Source: Enterococcus sp. ZJ1622
GTDB lineage: Bacteria; Bacillota; Bacilli; Lactobacillales; Enterococcaceae
Assembly (NCBI RefSeq): GCF_011038845.1
Contig: NZ_JAAKDW010000002.1
Location: forward strand, 227,639 to 291,638
Direction of reading: 5' to 3'
Length of the DNA stretch: 64,000 nt
Numbering within the stretch: the stretch's first letter is position 1; every line of letters begins with the position of its first letter. Position numbers and translations under genes: made by a program. Below the pieces are notes generated by a model. It saw only the letters and a list, made by a program, of their open reading frames with translations, was not told the origin of the DNA and did not search any database. Positions 1-7,085 of this stretch are shown in pieces.

Positions 1-909
1 CATGTCACTGGATTGAAAACAGCTGGACAAGTGGATGCCGCTGCAGACTTTGCTGAGGAAGTCCAAAAGAAATACAGTCAGGCAACGATCTCCACTACCG
101 GTCATTCGTTAGGCGAATTTCTAGCACTTTACGTAGCGAGCGAAAACCAATGGAAGAATGTCGGCTTCAATGGGCCGGACCCATACGAACTCTTATCGCC
201 AGAAGCAAAGGAATGGGTGGAGGAAAATCCCGGAATGCTCACCAATTACCGGAATCGTGCCGATTTTATCGGCAACTTCGGAGGCAATGGGACTGACGCT
301 GAAATCAAAGTCGACATGAACATGGGCTTTCAAAATCCGCTCGCTTATCATTCGCTGAGCAGCTGGACATTCGATCAGGAAGGACAACTGATCATTCCCG
401 ACCATGAAGCGAATACACTTGCTCGCCAGAAGCAGCAAGAAGCACAAGCGATGTCCTTATTTACGGCAGGAATCTCAGAGCTGGAAATCTTACGGAGAAC
501 CTTCACTGCTAGCGGCGGGCAATTGTCCAGCAATGAAAAGATCTATCTAGAGGATACGCAAGCGTTGCTGGTCGCGGAAAATTTATCTCAGACGATGAAA
601 CGCGCCATGGAACGAGTGATCCGGATCAATCAAGACGGGATCGAAGCCTTGGAAGAAAACTGGCGGGAAGGGCTGAAGCGTGCTCGCTATGTCGCGCCTG
701 CGTTGAATGAGCAGGAACTAATGGAAGCGTTGGCAAGTGTTGGGGCGACCAGAGAAAATCTAGTCGATTCCCCGAAAGAAATGTATCAGCTGCGGATCGA
801 TAAAGCAAAAAAGATGGGTGAATCCTTTGATGGACTGATCCAGGAAATCAAAGCAAAAATCCATGAGATCGTAGACCGTGATCGGGAATTAGCCCGGCAA
901 TTAAGATAA
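1..909 (+). CDS. Lipase-domain protein with helical C-terminus, 5' truncated by window edge (candidate T7SS lipase effector)
   Basis: The reading frame is open to the first base, so the true start lies outside the window; 302 codons are visible. The N-terminal half carries a serine-hydrolase nucleophile elbow GHSLG (Ser36 counted from the window edge), with Asp88 in NRADF and His117 in AYHSLSSW as candidate remaining triad members, a class-3 lipase-like arrangement. From about residue 140 the protein is charged and almost entirely helical, ending in coiled coil. It is followed 12 bases later by two small helical proteins. Staphylococcus aureus TslA is a known T7SS lipase with an N-terminal enzyme domain and C-terminal LXG-like helical domain, and this layout fits. 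Secretion and toxicity are inference; the hydrolase fold is well supported. Confidence 0.7.
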   Translation, partial: HVTGLKTAGQVDAAADFAEEVQKKYSQATISTTGHSLGEFLALYVASENQWKNVGFNGPDPYELLSPEAKEWVEENPGMLTNYRNRADFIGNFGGNGTDAEIKVDMNMGFQNPLAYHSLSSWTFDQEGQLIIPDHEANTLARQKQQEAQAMSLFTAGISELEILRRTFTASGGQLSSNEKIYLEDTQALLVAENLSQTMKRAMERVIRINQDGIEALEENWREGLKRARYVAPALNEQELMEALASVGATRENLVDSPKEMYQLRIDKAKKMGESFDGLIQEIKAKIHEIVDRDRELARQLR

Positions 910-921
910 GGAGTTGAAAAA

Positions 922-1245
922 ATGAAGATCGAAGAATTGCAGAAAAATTATCAAAGAGAAAGGCAAAGGCTAGAGGAACAAGAAGATGAATTGCATCGAT
1001 GGAAGAAACAAGGATTCGAATTGATCGAACAGGCAGAACAACGTTTGAGGCATGGTCTCGATCGATTTGCTTTGGACCAGGAACCTTTAAAGCGAGCAAG
1101 ACGTAGTTATTCAGGACTTCAGGAACATTATCAACAAGCCTTACAAGCAGAGCAGCGAAAACTTCATCGGGAACAAGATGAACTGGAACATGCATATCGT
1201 CAGGGAATCAGAAAAATCACAACGGAGAAAAATGGCTATGAATGA
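922..1245 (+). CDS. Small all-helical coiled-coil protein, candidate T7SS effector partner (DUF3958/Lap2-like)
   Basis: This 107-residue protein has no signal peptide or membrane segment and consists of Glu/Gln/Arg-rich heptad-like helices, with a central arginine-rich stretch around residues 45-60. A good Shine-Dalgarno (AAGGAG at about 908) precedes the ATG, and the gene starts 12 bases after the lipase stop, so the two are almost certainly cotranscribed. Its 3' end overlaps the next small gene. Size, helicity and position beside a lipase with a helical C-terminus recall the Lap-type chaperone/targeting partners of LXG effectors. I did not confirm membership in a named DUF; a generic coiled-coil protein remains possible. 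Confidence 0.65.
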   Translation: MKIEELQKNYQRERQRLEEQEDELHRWKKQGFELIEQAEQRLRHGLDRFALDQEPLKRARRSYSGLQEHYQQALQAEQRKLHREQDELEHAYRQGIRKITTEKNGYE

Positions 1246-1504
1246 ATGGATCATGAATTTAATAAATGAATTAGAGAAAAAACTGAATCAGTCAAATGCC
1301 CAAATGATAGGGACAGCCATGGGTCAGCGAACATGGAGTGAAAAACAGCGGACGAACAAAGTCCATCGACCAAGCATGGAAGAATCAGCAAACGATTTTT
1401 CTAGTAAAATCCCCCAGATGAAAGAAGCCATCAAAGGACGCTTCGCTGATAAATTGACCGAAGAATTAGGGAAACAAGAGAAAGCTTTGACTAATTTTTT
1501 ATAA
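1238..1504 (+). CDS. Small helical protein, second candidate T7SS effector partner
   Basis: The product has 88 residues when the ATG at 1238 is used; that start has GGAG ten bases upstream, whereas the in-frame ATG at 1232 lies too close to it. The gene overlaps the end of the preceding coiled-coil gene by 8 bases, which implies translational coupling. The sequence is polar, with no signal peptide, and is predicted to form two helices joined by a loop around TWSEKQRTN, a shape typical of WXG100/Lap-sized proteins, although no WXG motif is present. A strong terminator follows directly, so it closes the operon. The role is inferred from context. Confidence 0.6.
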   Translation: MNEWIMNLINELEKKLNQSNAQMIGTAMGQRTWSEKQRTNKVHRPSMEESANDFSSKIPQMKEAIKGRFADKLTEELGKQEKALTNFL

Positions 1505-1531
1505 AGTGAAGATTTTTATCTGAAACAATCA

Positions 1532-1566
1532 AAAAACGTATCTCGATATTCTCAAGATACGTTTTT
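1532..1566. terminator. Bidirectional terminator between the lipase operon and yidC
   Basis: An inverted repeat AAAAACGTATCT / AGATACGTTTTT with an 11-base loop has an A run on one side and a T run on the other, so it can end both the rightward lipase operon and the leftward yidC transcript. Confidence 0.85.
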
Positions 1567-1583
1567 GTTTGTTGAACAGTTGA

Positions 1584-2531
1584 TTATTTCCGTTGCTGTT
1601 TTCCGGCATTACGCCCTTTACCGCTTGGCGTGTTTTTTGGCTGTTTGATTTGTTTTGTTGCTTGTTTATTGTCAGCTGACTTCGCTGATTCTGTTACATC
1701 TTTTCTTGGAGTGACGACTTGTTTTGGCGGATTTTGTTTTAATTCTTCCGCAACCTGCGCTTTTAGACGAGGTTTCATAATAACATTTGTAATGAAGGTC
1801 TGCAGACAGCTGAATACACCGCCGACTACCCAGTAAAGTGTGACACCAGCTGGCGCGCTGATCGACATGAAGACGATCATAGCAGGAGAGACGATCAGCA
1901 TTGTACGCATCGTTTTTTTCTGTTCTTCAGGAATCCCGATCGTTGAGATATAGCCTTGGAGCAGATAAGCGATACCGGCAATAGCTACAAGTACTAGGCT
2001 TGGTGAGCCAAGATCGATGCCGTAAAAAGATGACTCTCTGATTCCTTCTGTGTAACGGGCAGTAAAGTATAGTGCAGAAAAAATCGGCATTTGGATCAAA
2101 AGCGGCAGACAGCCGATTCCGCCAGTCATACTTAAGCCATTTTCACGATAAACTTGTTGCATTTCGGCTTGAGCAGCCATTTGCTCTTCCCGAGTGGTCG
2201 CAGCTTTTAATTTTTGCTGAGCAGCTTCTACTTGCGGTTTCAATGCTTGCATTTTTTCGGATTGGATCATTGTTTTTTTTGATTGACTGATACCTAGAGG
2301 CAGGATGATGATACGAACGATCACTGTCATGAAAATGACAGCCCATCCATACGACCAATCGAAATTCTCTACCAGATATGTAATCGCTTGTCCCATTGGG
2401 TGGACCAATACACGGTAGACGATCCCAGATGTGTCAGGGTTTCCATTTGAGTCCATTCGCACACAGCCAGATAAAAAAAGCATGATCGTTACGAGTCCGG
2501 AACCCAATAACCAATTTTTCCATTTATTCAT
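1584..2531 (-). CDS. yidC: Membrane protein insertase YidC/Oxa1 family
   Basis: This 315-residue lipoprotein inserts and folds membrane proteins, alone or with Sec. It has a lipobox (FLSGC, Cys at about residue 23), the YidC core with the conserved segment YGWAVIFMTVIVRIIILPLG, a cytoplasmic helical hairpin rich in Lys/Gln at about residues 85-125, and further membrane spans ending near residue 250. A basic tail of about 60 residues rich in Lys/Gln/Pro follows, typical of Gram-positive YidC2-like paralogues that bind ribosomes. Gram-positive bacteria usually carry two copies; the other is often beside rnpA, which is not present here. The ATG has an AGGAAG Shine-Dalgarno upstream. Confidence 0.95.
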   Translation of the reverse strand: MNKWKNWLLGSGLVTIMLFLSGCVRMDSNGNPDTSGIVYRVLVHPMGQAITYLVENFDWSYGWAVIFMTVIVRIIILPLGISQSKKTMIQSEKMQALKPQVEAAQQKLKAATTREEQMAAQAEMQQVYRENGLSMTGGIGCLPLLIQMPIFSALYFTARYTEGIRESSFYGIDLGSPSLVLVAIAGIAYLLQGYISTIGIPEEQKKTMRTMLIVSPAMIVFMSISAPAGVTLYWVVGGVFSCLQTFITNVIMKPRLKAQVAEELKQNPPKQVVTPRKDVTESAKSADNKQATKQIKQPKNTPSGKGRNAGKQQRK

Positions 2532-2711
2532 CGAATACTTCCTCTTCTATAATTTTTACACAAGCTTAACTATACTAAAAAAACCAAGATAATTCAATTG
2601 ACTTCATAGAAAATTCATAGAAATATTTGCTCTTTGATCCTGATGTTTTTTTAGCAAATAGTTGAAGAAACAACAATGATTAAAAAATGCCAGTTATTTT
2701 TCTGTAGGGAG

Positions 2712-2762
2712 AAAAAATCAAGGAAAAATACTTGTAGTCGATCGCAAGCCATTTTTCCTTGA
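2712..2762 (-). terminator. Terminator of acyP
   Basis: A perfect 12-base inverted repeat (TCAAGGAAAAAT at 2718-2729, its complement at 2751-2762) encloses a second CTTG/CAAG pairing. On the minus strand it is followed by TTTTTT. It sits in the 322-base gap between acyP and yidC; no other gene is visible in that gap. Confidence 0.8.
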
Positions 2763-2853
2763 GAAGTAACTATTTAAAAAAAGTTTCAAAATAGGAGAAG
2801 CTATTTTCACTGTCTAACCTTGATGATTGATGCAGAACAGCTTTCTCACAACC

Positions 2854-3129
2854 TTATCCCACGATATCAAATTTCTTCCGCTCTTCCATCATCGGATTTT
2901 CCTGCAGATCAACATATTGCACGCGACCACTTGGACTTGGCGATTTTTTCACTTCATCGATAAACTTTTGGATGTTTTCATTGCTACCAGCTGCTTCGAT
3001 CGTTACGGAACCGTCTTCTTCATTTTTTACTGTGCCGGTTATCTGCAGCTGATCAGCGACCATCTTGGTCATATAGCGGAAACCGACTCCTTGTACGCGA
3101 CCTTGCACATTCATTTTGATTTTTTGCAT
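2854..3129 (-). CDS. acyP: Acylphosphatase
   Basis: The 91-residue protein hydrolyses the carboxyl-phosphate bond of acylphosphates in the cytosol. The signature VQGRVQGVGFRYMTK contains the catalytic Arg in GVGFR, and the second motif Asn (in the GTVKNEEDGSV segment) is present. The start chosen is the ATG at 3129, preceded by AGGTGACG; an upstream extension to 3267 would run into the divergent methyltransferase gene and has no family support. The gene is divergent from the SpoU methyltransferase with about 107 bases between the two starts and ends at its own terminator. Confidence 0.95.
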   Translation of the reverse strand: MQKIKMNVQGRVQGVGFRYMTKMVADQLQITGTVKNEEDGSVTIEAAGSNENIQKFIDEVKKSPSPSGRVQYVDLQENPMMEERKKFDIVG

Positions 3130-3236
3130 GTTCGTCACCTTTCTTTCCTGTCTCTGTAAATTAATGATACCGATTTTTTTAGAATCAAACAAGCTCGAAC
3201 CTCTATTCCATGTTATAATCAGGTGAGGTGAAGAAA

Positions 3237-4001
3237 ATGAAAGAGATACGCTCAGCAAAAAATGCACGAATCAAAGAAATAAAAAAATTACATAAGAAAA
3301 AATATCGGGAAGAAATGAAGGAATATCTGCTCGAAGGTTTCCATCTGCTGGAAGAAGCGGTAGATGCTCAAGCAAAAGTAAATGAGATCTTTGTGACGGA
3401 ACGCGGAAACAAGGAATGGGGAAGCTGGCTGACTGCACATGACGAGCTACCGGTTTGTCTGGTCTCAGATGAAGTGATGGACACGGTTTCTGACTTGCCG
3501 ACACCTCAAGGGATCATGGCTGTGATGGAGATGGAGCGCGCTGATCTCCAAGAATTTTCCGGAGGCTGGTTAGTGCTGGACAACGTACAAGATCCTGGGA
3601 ATGTCGGTACGATGATACGGACCGCAGATGCTTTTGGTCTATCTGGTGTGCTTTTAGGTAAAGGAACCGCTGATATTTATAGTACGAAAGTATTACGAAG
3701 CATGCAGGGAAGCAATTATCATCTCCCAGTTCTGCAAGAGGACCTAGTGCAAGCCATTCCTAAGATGAAAAAGAATGGTTTTGCCGTTTACGGGACAGAA
3801 TTGAATGAAGAAGCCTATCAGTTGAACGAGGTGGAGCCAGCTCAAAACTATGCAGTCATCATGGGGAACGAAGGACAAGGAGTCAGCAAAGAAATCTTGG
3901 CTTTGACAGATAAGAATATCTATATCCCGATCAAAGGAAATGCAGAATCGCTGAACGTAGGCGTGGCTGCCGGGATCATGCTGTACCACTTTTCTTTATG
4001 A
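3237..4001 (+). CDS. TrmH/SpoU-family RNA 2'-O-methyltransferase
   Basis: The 254-residue product is a SAM-dependent ribose methyltransferase of rRNA or tRNA. An N-terminal substrate-binding region (about 1-95) precedes a SPOUT knot domain with motif 1 NVQDPGNVGTMIRTADAFG, motif 2 MGNEGQGVS and motif 3 IPIKGNAESLNVGVAAGI, all intact. The ATG at 3237 is placed correctly relative to AGGTGAGG; a GTG at 3228 is in frame but lies inside that Shine-Dalgarno. It matches the YsgA-type proteins of Firmicutes, often next to acylphosphatase as here. The exact target nucleotide cannot be read from the sequence. Confidence 0.92.
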   Translation: MKEIRSAKNARIKEIKKLHKKKYREEMKEYLLEGFHLLEEAVDAQAKVNEIFVTERGNKEWGSWLTAHDELPVCLVSDEVMDTVSDLPTPQGIMAVMEMERADLQEFSGGWLVLDNVQDPGNVGTMIRTADAFGLSGVLLGKGTADIYSTKVLRSMQGSNYHLPVLQEDLVQAIPKMKKNGFAVYGTELNEEAYQLNEVEPAQNYAVIMGNEGQGVSKEILALTDKNIYIPIKGNAESLNVGVAAGIMLYHFSL

Positions 4002-4124
4002 TTAAGGAACTATTAAGCTTTCTTTATTTCTATCAACCTCTCTAGAATAATCCGAACGCTGGTGGTATACTAGAACCAATTTCAGAAGCAAATGAAATTC
4101 AAAAAAGGTGGCAGATCGATAATT

Positions 4125-4658
4125 ATGACAGAAAAATGGCGTGAAGACGAAGAATATATGTCTTATGTAGAAGATCTTTTAGAAACAGATGCAGTGAAAA
4201 AACTAGCGAATTATACACAACATGTCCATTCGACACGACTGGAACATTCCATTAGTGTTTCTTATTATAGCTATCTGCTTGCAAAAAAATGGGGCGGAAA
4301 TGCCAAAGCGACTGCTCGTGCCGGGCTTTTGCATGATTTGTTCTACTATGATTGGCGGACAACGAAATTCGATGAAGGAACACATGCTTATGTGCATCCT
4401 AGGATTGCTGTGAAGAATGCCGAGAAAATCACCGAGTTATCCGACTTGGAACGAGATATTATCTTGAAGCACATGTGGGGTGCAACGATTGCTCCTCCTA
4501 AATATAAAGAAGGCTACATCGTCACATTCGTGGACAAATATTGCGCAGTCAAAGAAGCAGCTCAACCGATGTCAGCAAGCATGCGCAAGAGATGGCAGCG
4601 ATACTTCGGAAAAGAATTCAGTGAAAAATCGATCGATTTGATCGAACACAAAAAATAG
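4125..4658 (+). CDS. HD-domain phosphohydrolase
   Basis: The 177-residue protein belongs to the metal-dependent HD superfamily. Its ligands are visible: His in RLEHSISV, the HD pair in GLLHDLFYYDW, and a later Asp in VDKYCA. The small single-domain form is common beside acyP/SpoU genes in lactobacilli and enterococci and is annotated only as HD protein; the substrate, a nucleotide or a signalling compound, is unknown. The ATG at 4125 follows AGGTGG by 13 bases; an in-frame ATG at 4092 has no convincing ribosome site. An extended -10 (TGGTATACT, about 4063-4071) lies upstream. A strong terminator ends the transcript. Confidence 0.85.
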   Translation: MTEKWREDEEYMSYVEDLLETDAVKKLANYTQHVHSTRLEHSISVSYYSYLLAKKWGGNAKATARAGLLHDLFYYDWRTTKFDEGTHAYVHPRIAVKNAEKITELSDLERDIILKHMWGATIAPPKYKEGYIVTFVDKYCAVKEAAQPMSASMRKRWQRYFGKEFSEKSIDLIEHKK

Positions 4659-4670
4659 GCAAATGTTTTT

Positions 4671-4712
4671 CCTGAGACTTCTCTTGATGTTAGAGAAGTC
4701 TCAGGATTTTTT
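4671..4712 (+). terminator. Terminator after the HD-domain gene
   Basis: A 14-base perfect stem, CCTGAGACTTCTCT with its complement, encloses a 7-base loop and is followed by an ATTTTTT run. Confidence 0.92.
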
Positions 4713-4731
4713 ATCGTCTGACAATAGCTGT

Positions 4732-4935
4732 TTGACTAATGAGGTGAAATAAGGTTTACTTTTATTGATGGAACATCGTACATAAAGAAGTGAAATGGAT
4801 TTAAGGGGGTGATGATAAGGTGCATAAGGTATCTTATTTAAAAGAGACGAGTACTGCAAATTAACGCATACTTTGTCGAAGCTCACTTTTTTCTTCAAAG
4901 TATGAGACTTTTGAAAGAAGAAAGGACGAATAATC
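4732..4935 (+). promoter_or_regulatory. Attenuator-like leader with a short peptide ORF upstream of the FusB-like gene
   Basis: A promoter candidate (TTGACT 4732-4737, 17-base spacer, TTTACT 4755-4760) precedes a leader of about 165 bases. The leader holds a strong Shine-Dalgarno AAGGGGGTG (4803-4811) in front of a GTG-initiated 14-codon ORF (4820-4864, MHKVSYLKETSTAN). Directly after its stop is a long hairpin, CATACTTTG..GAAG (4867-4880) against CTTCAAAGTATG (4893-4904), just upstream of the main gene's ribosome site. Such peptide-plus-hairpin leaders typically regulate ribosome-protection genes by stalling. Induction is inference. Confidence 0.5.
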
Positions 4936-5583
4936 ATGAAACAAACCATCCAACCGTACCAATATTATTTTATCAAACGAGAAGTAGATCAGCTGCTAAA
5001 TGCGTACTCATCTGTGAACGATCCGAAAACCGTGCAGACGGTCCAAGCCTTAGCTGCCGAAAAAATCCATGCGATGCTAGAAACCGAAATCCCAGAAATA
5101 GAAGCGTTCTTGACAGCTGTTTTGGATGTCAAATTAAAAAAAGAAAAAGCAGAACGTCTTTTAGAGGAACTGAAAGAGATCGTCCTTCCATTTGAGCAGC
5201 CGTCCAAAATCCAGATCGAGAAATTATTCCGAAAAGTGAAAAAGCTAAAACAACCTGATTGGAAAGAGTTTGATCTGCGTGAGCACACGTATATTGGCTG
5301 GAATGATCCGGGTAGCCAGAAGAAATTCCTCGTTTATTATGAAGATGAGCAGCTGAAAGGGATCAGCGGGACACTTTCACCCACAATCACTAAAGGAATC
5401 TGTGCTATCTGCCAAAAAACATCGAATGTCTCCTTGTTTTTATCTACAACCAAATCCGGATCAGAAGGCACGTATACGAAAAAAGGAAATTATATCTGCC
5501 ACGATAGTCAGCAGTGTAACCATCAATTAGTGAAATTAGCTCCTTTTTATGAATTTGCCGAACGTGTAAAAAGAGAACGATAA
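4936..5583 (+). CDS. Elongation factor G-binding protein, FusB/FBP family
   Basis: The 215-residue cytosolic protein has the two-domain FusB architecture: an N-terminal helical bundle (about 1-80) and a C-terminal domain with a treble-clef zinc finger built from CAIC (Cys156, Cys159) and CHDSQQC (Cys188, Cys194), within the family motif GICAICQK..NVSLFL. FusB proteins bind EF-G on the ribosome and promote its release; the plasmid and staphylococcal forms confer fusidic acid resistance. Chromosomal Firmicute homologues (FBP) share the fold and may serve a housekeeping role. The ATG follows AGGACG. The gene is monocistronic behind an unusual leader and ends before the riboswitch. Whether it confers resistance cannot be told. 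Confidence 0.9.
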   Translation: MKQTIQPYQYYFIKREVDQLLNAYSSVNDPKTVQTVQALAAEKIHAMLETEIPEIEAFLTAVLDVKLKKEKAERLLEELKEIVLPFEQPSKIQIEKLFRKVKKLKQPDWKEFDLREHTYIGWNDPGSQKKFLVYYEDEQLKGISGTLSPTITKGICAICQKTSNVSLFLSTTKSGSEGTYTKKGNYICHDSQQCNHQLVKLAPFYEFAERVKRER

Positions 5584-5588
5584 TTTTA

Positions 5589-5727
5589 TTGTTTTTTTCA
5601 GAAAAATATGCTATCTTTATTTAGAAGTGAATAGGTGATGGTGTTCGCCTTTAAATGCTAACGAAAGATAGCTAATGACGCCTACTAAAGTCCGGGGACA
5701 ACCCCTTTCTTTAGTAGGCGTTTTTTT
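5589..5727 (+). promoter_or_regulatory. Fluoride riboswitch (crcB motif) with promoter and intrinsic terminator
   Basis: A promoter (TTGTTT 5589-5594, 17 bases, TATCTT 5612-5617) is followed from 5632 by AGGTGATGGTGTTCGCCTTTAAA and, about 20 bases later, GCTAATGACGCCT, the conserved skeleton of the fluoride aptamer pseudoknot. The 3' part of the aptamer (CGCCTACTAAAG, 5679-5690) is also the 5' arm of a perfect 12-base terminator stem (3' arm 5709-5720) followed by seven T. This is the standard transcription-attenuation design in which fluoride binding prevents the terminator. It lies immediately upstream of a CLC-type gene, a usual partner of this riboswitch. Confidence 0.93.
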
Positions 5728-5744
5728 ATTGAGGAGGAATTAAA

Positions 5745-6998
5745 ATGGAAAAACAATTACCCAGTCCAGCAAGGATTTTGCTGTATATGGCAAAATGGTT
5801 ACTGATCACTGCCGTTTTAGGTGCTTTTATGGGGAGTCTCTCTGCTTTCTTTTTGGAAAGTCTAACGTTCGTGACTGATATTCGATTGGCACATACTTGG
5901 CTATTGTTTCTTTTGCCGATCAGTGGTGCTTTATTTGCTTATCTTTATACGTATCATGGTGGGCTTTCCAGTCGAGGGAATAATTTGGTGATCGATCAGG
6001 GAAATGGCGGAGAGGAAAAAATTCCTTTGCGGCTCATACCACTTACCTTGTTCGGGACGATCACGACGCATTTATTTGGCGGTTCGGTCGGTCGTGAAGG
6101 GACAGCTGTGCAAATGGGGGGCGCTTTAGCAGACAACGTTGCGAGAGGACTGAAGTTGAACAAGATCGAACGTGATATTTTGATCATCAGTGGGATCAGC
6201 GCAGGGTTCAGTTCTGTATTTGGTACACCTTTAGCAGGAACATTGTTCGGATTAGAAGTTCTAGCGATCGGCAAAATCCGAACAGAAGCGATTTTCCCAA
6301 GTTTTTTTGCCGCTGTTTTTGCTGATCTTGTCACAAAAAGTTTTGGCGTGCAGCATCTCCACTATCAAATGGGGAAGATCCCCGCGTGGAGTATCGGTCT
6401 TTTCTTCAAGCTGATCGTAGCAGGGATCGCATTTGGGATTATTGGCTGGGTTTTCAGCCGATCCATCGTGTTTTTGAAGGCTCGCTATGCGCAATGGATA
6501 CCGAATCCAGTTTGGAGGAATTTCATTGGAGGTGCAGTAGTAGTGGCTGCAGCTTTGATGTTACAGACGCAACGTTATCTTGGATTGAGTCTTCCTTTAC
6601 TTCAAGAAGCTTTCAATAATGAGGCGCATGTTTATGATTTTATTGGCAAGCTGTTCTTCACTGTCATATCATTAGGGGCAGGTTATCAAGGTGGCGAAGT
6701 CACACCATTGTTTGAGATCGGTGCGACATTAGGTGCTGCTCTAGCTCCGCTATTGCAGTTGTCAGTTCCCTTTTTAGCAGGGCTTGGTTTTATCGGCGTT
6801 TTCTCAGGAGCGACAAATACACCGATTGCTTGTTTTGTCATGGGGATTGAATTGTTCGGGGATCAAGCCGCCGTGTATTTCTTTATGATCTGTCTGATCA
6901 GCTTTATGTGTTCAGGAAACAGCGGGATTTATTCCGCGCAACAAGTAGCCGTGAAAAAAGGTATTTTGTTTTTGCCGACATTTGGCAAAAGAAAATGA
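5745..6998 (+). CDS. CLC-F type fluoride/proton antiporter
   Basis: The 417-residue polytopic membrane protein belongs to the CLC superfamily. The motif GREGTAVQMGG at residues 116-126 carries Thr where chloride channels have Pro (GREGP), and the other filter segment reads CSGNSGIY near residue 390, both features of the fluoride-exporting CLC-F branch. These proteins expel cytoplasmic fluoride in exchange for protons. GAGGAGG sits at the right distance before the ATG. Control by the upstream fluoride riboswitch makes the substrate assignment much stronger than homology alone. A convergent terminator separates it from the YdcF gene. Confidence 0.93.
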   Translation: MEKQLPSPARILLYMAKWLLITAVLGAFMGSLSAFFLESLTFVTDIRLAHTWLLFLLPISGALFAYLYTYHGGLSSRGNNLVIDQGNGGEEKIPLRLIPLTLFGTITTHLFGGSVGREGTAVQMGGALADNVARGLKLNKIERDILIISGISAGFSSVFGTPLAGTLFGLEVLAIGKIRTEAIFPSFFAAVFADLVTKSFGVQHLHYQMGKIPAWSIGLFFKLIVAGIAFGIIGWVFSRSIVFLKARYAQWIPNPVWRNFIGGAVVVAAALMLQTQRYLGLSLPLLQEAFNNEAHVYDFIGKLFFTVISLGAGYQGGEVTPLFEIGATLGAALAPLLQLSVPFLAGLGFIGVFSGATNTPIACFVMGIELFGDQAAVYFFMICLISFMCSGNSGIYSAQQVAVKKGILFLPTFGKRK

Positions 6999-7003
6999 GA
7001 AAG

Positions 7004-7040
7004 AGGAGGTGTGACAAATGTCTTGTCACACCTCCTTTTT
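7004..7040 (+). terminator. Terminator after the CLC-F gene
   Basis: AGGAGGTGTGACAA and its perfect complement enclose a 5-base loop and are followed by a T run, in the gap between convergent genes. Confidence 0.88.
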
Positions 7041-7085
7041 CGAATCTTATTTCTTGACGCTGAATACTTCTTCCACCATCACTTT

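Noticed and set aside
3231..3267. N-terminal extension of the acylphosphatase frame to 3267
   Set aside because: It would overlap the divergent methyltransferase gene, has no ribosome site, and the family starts at the ATG at 3129.
4203..4397. Minus-strand and alternative frames inside the HD gene
   Set aside because: Shadows of the HD-domain coding sequence with no start signals.
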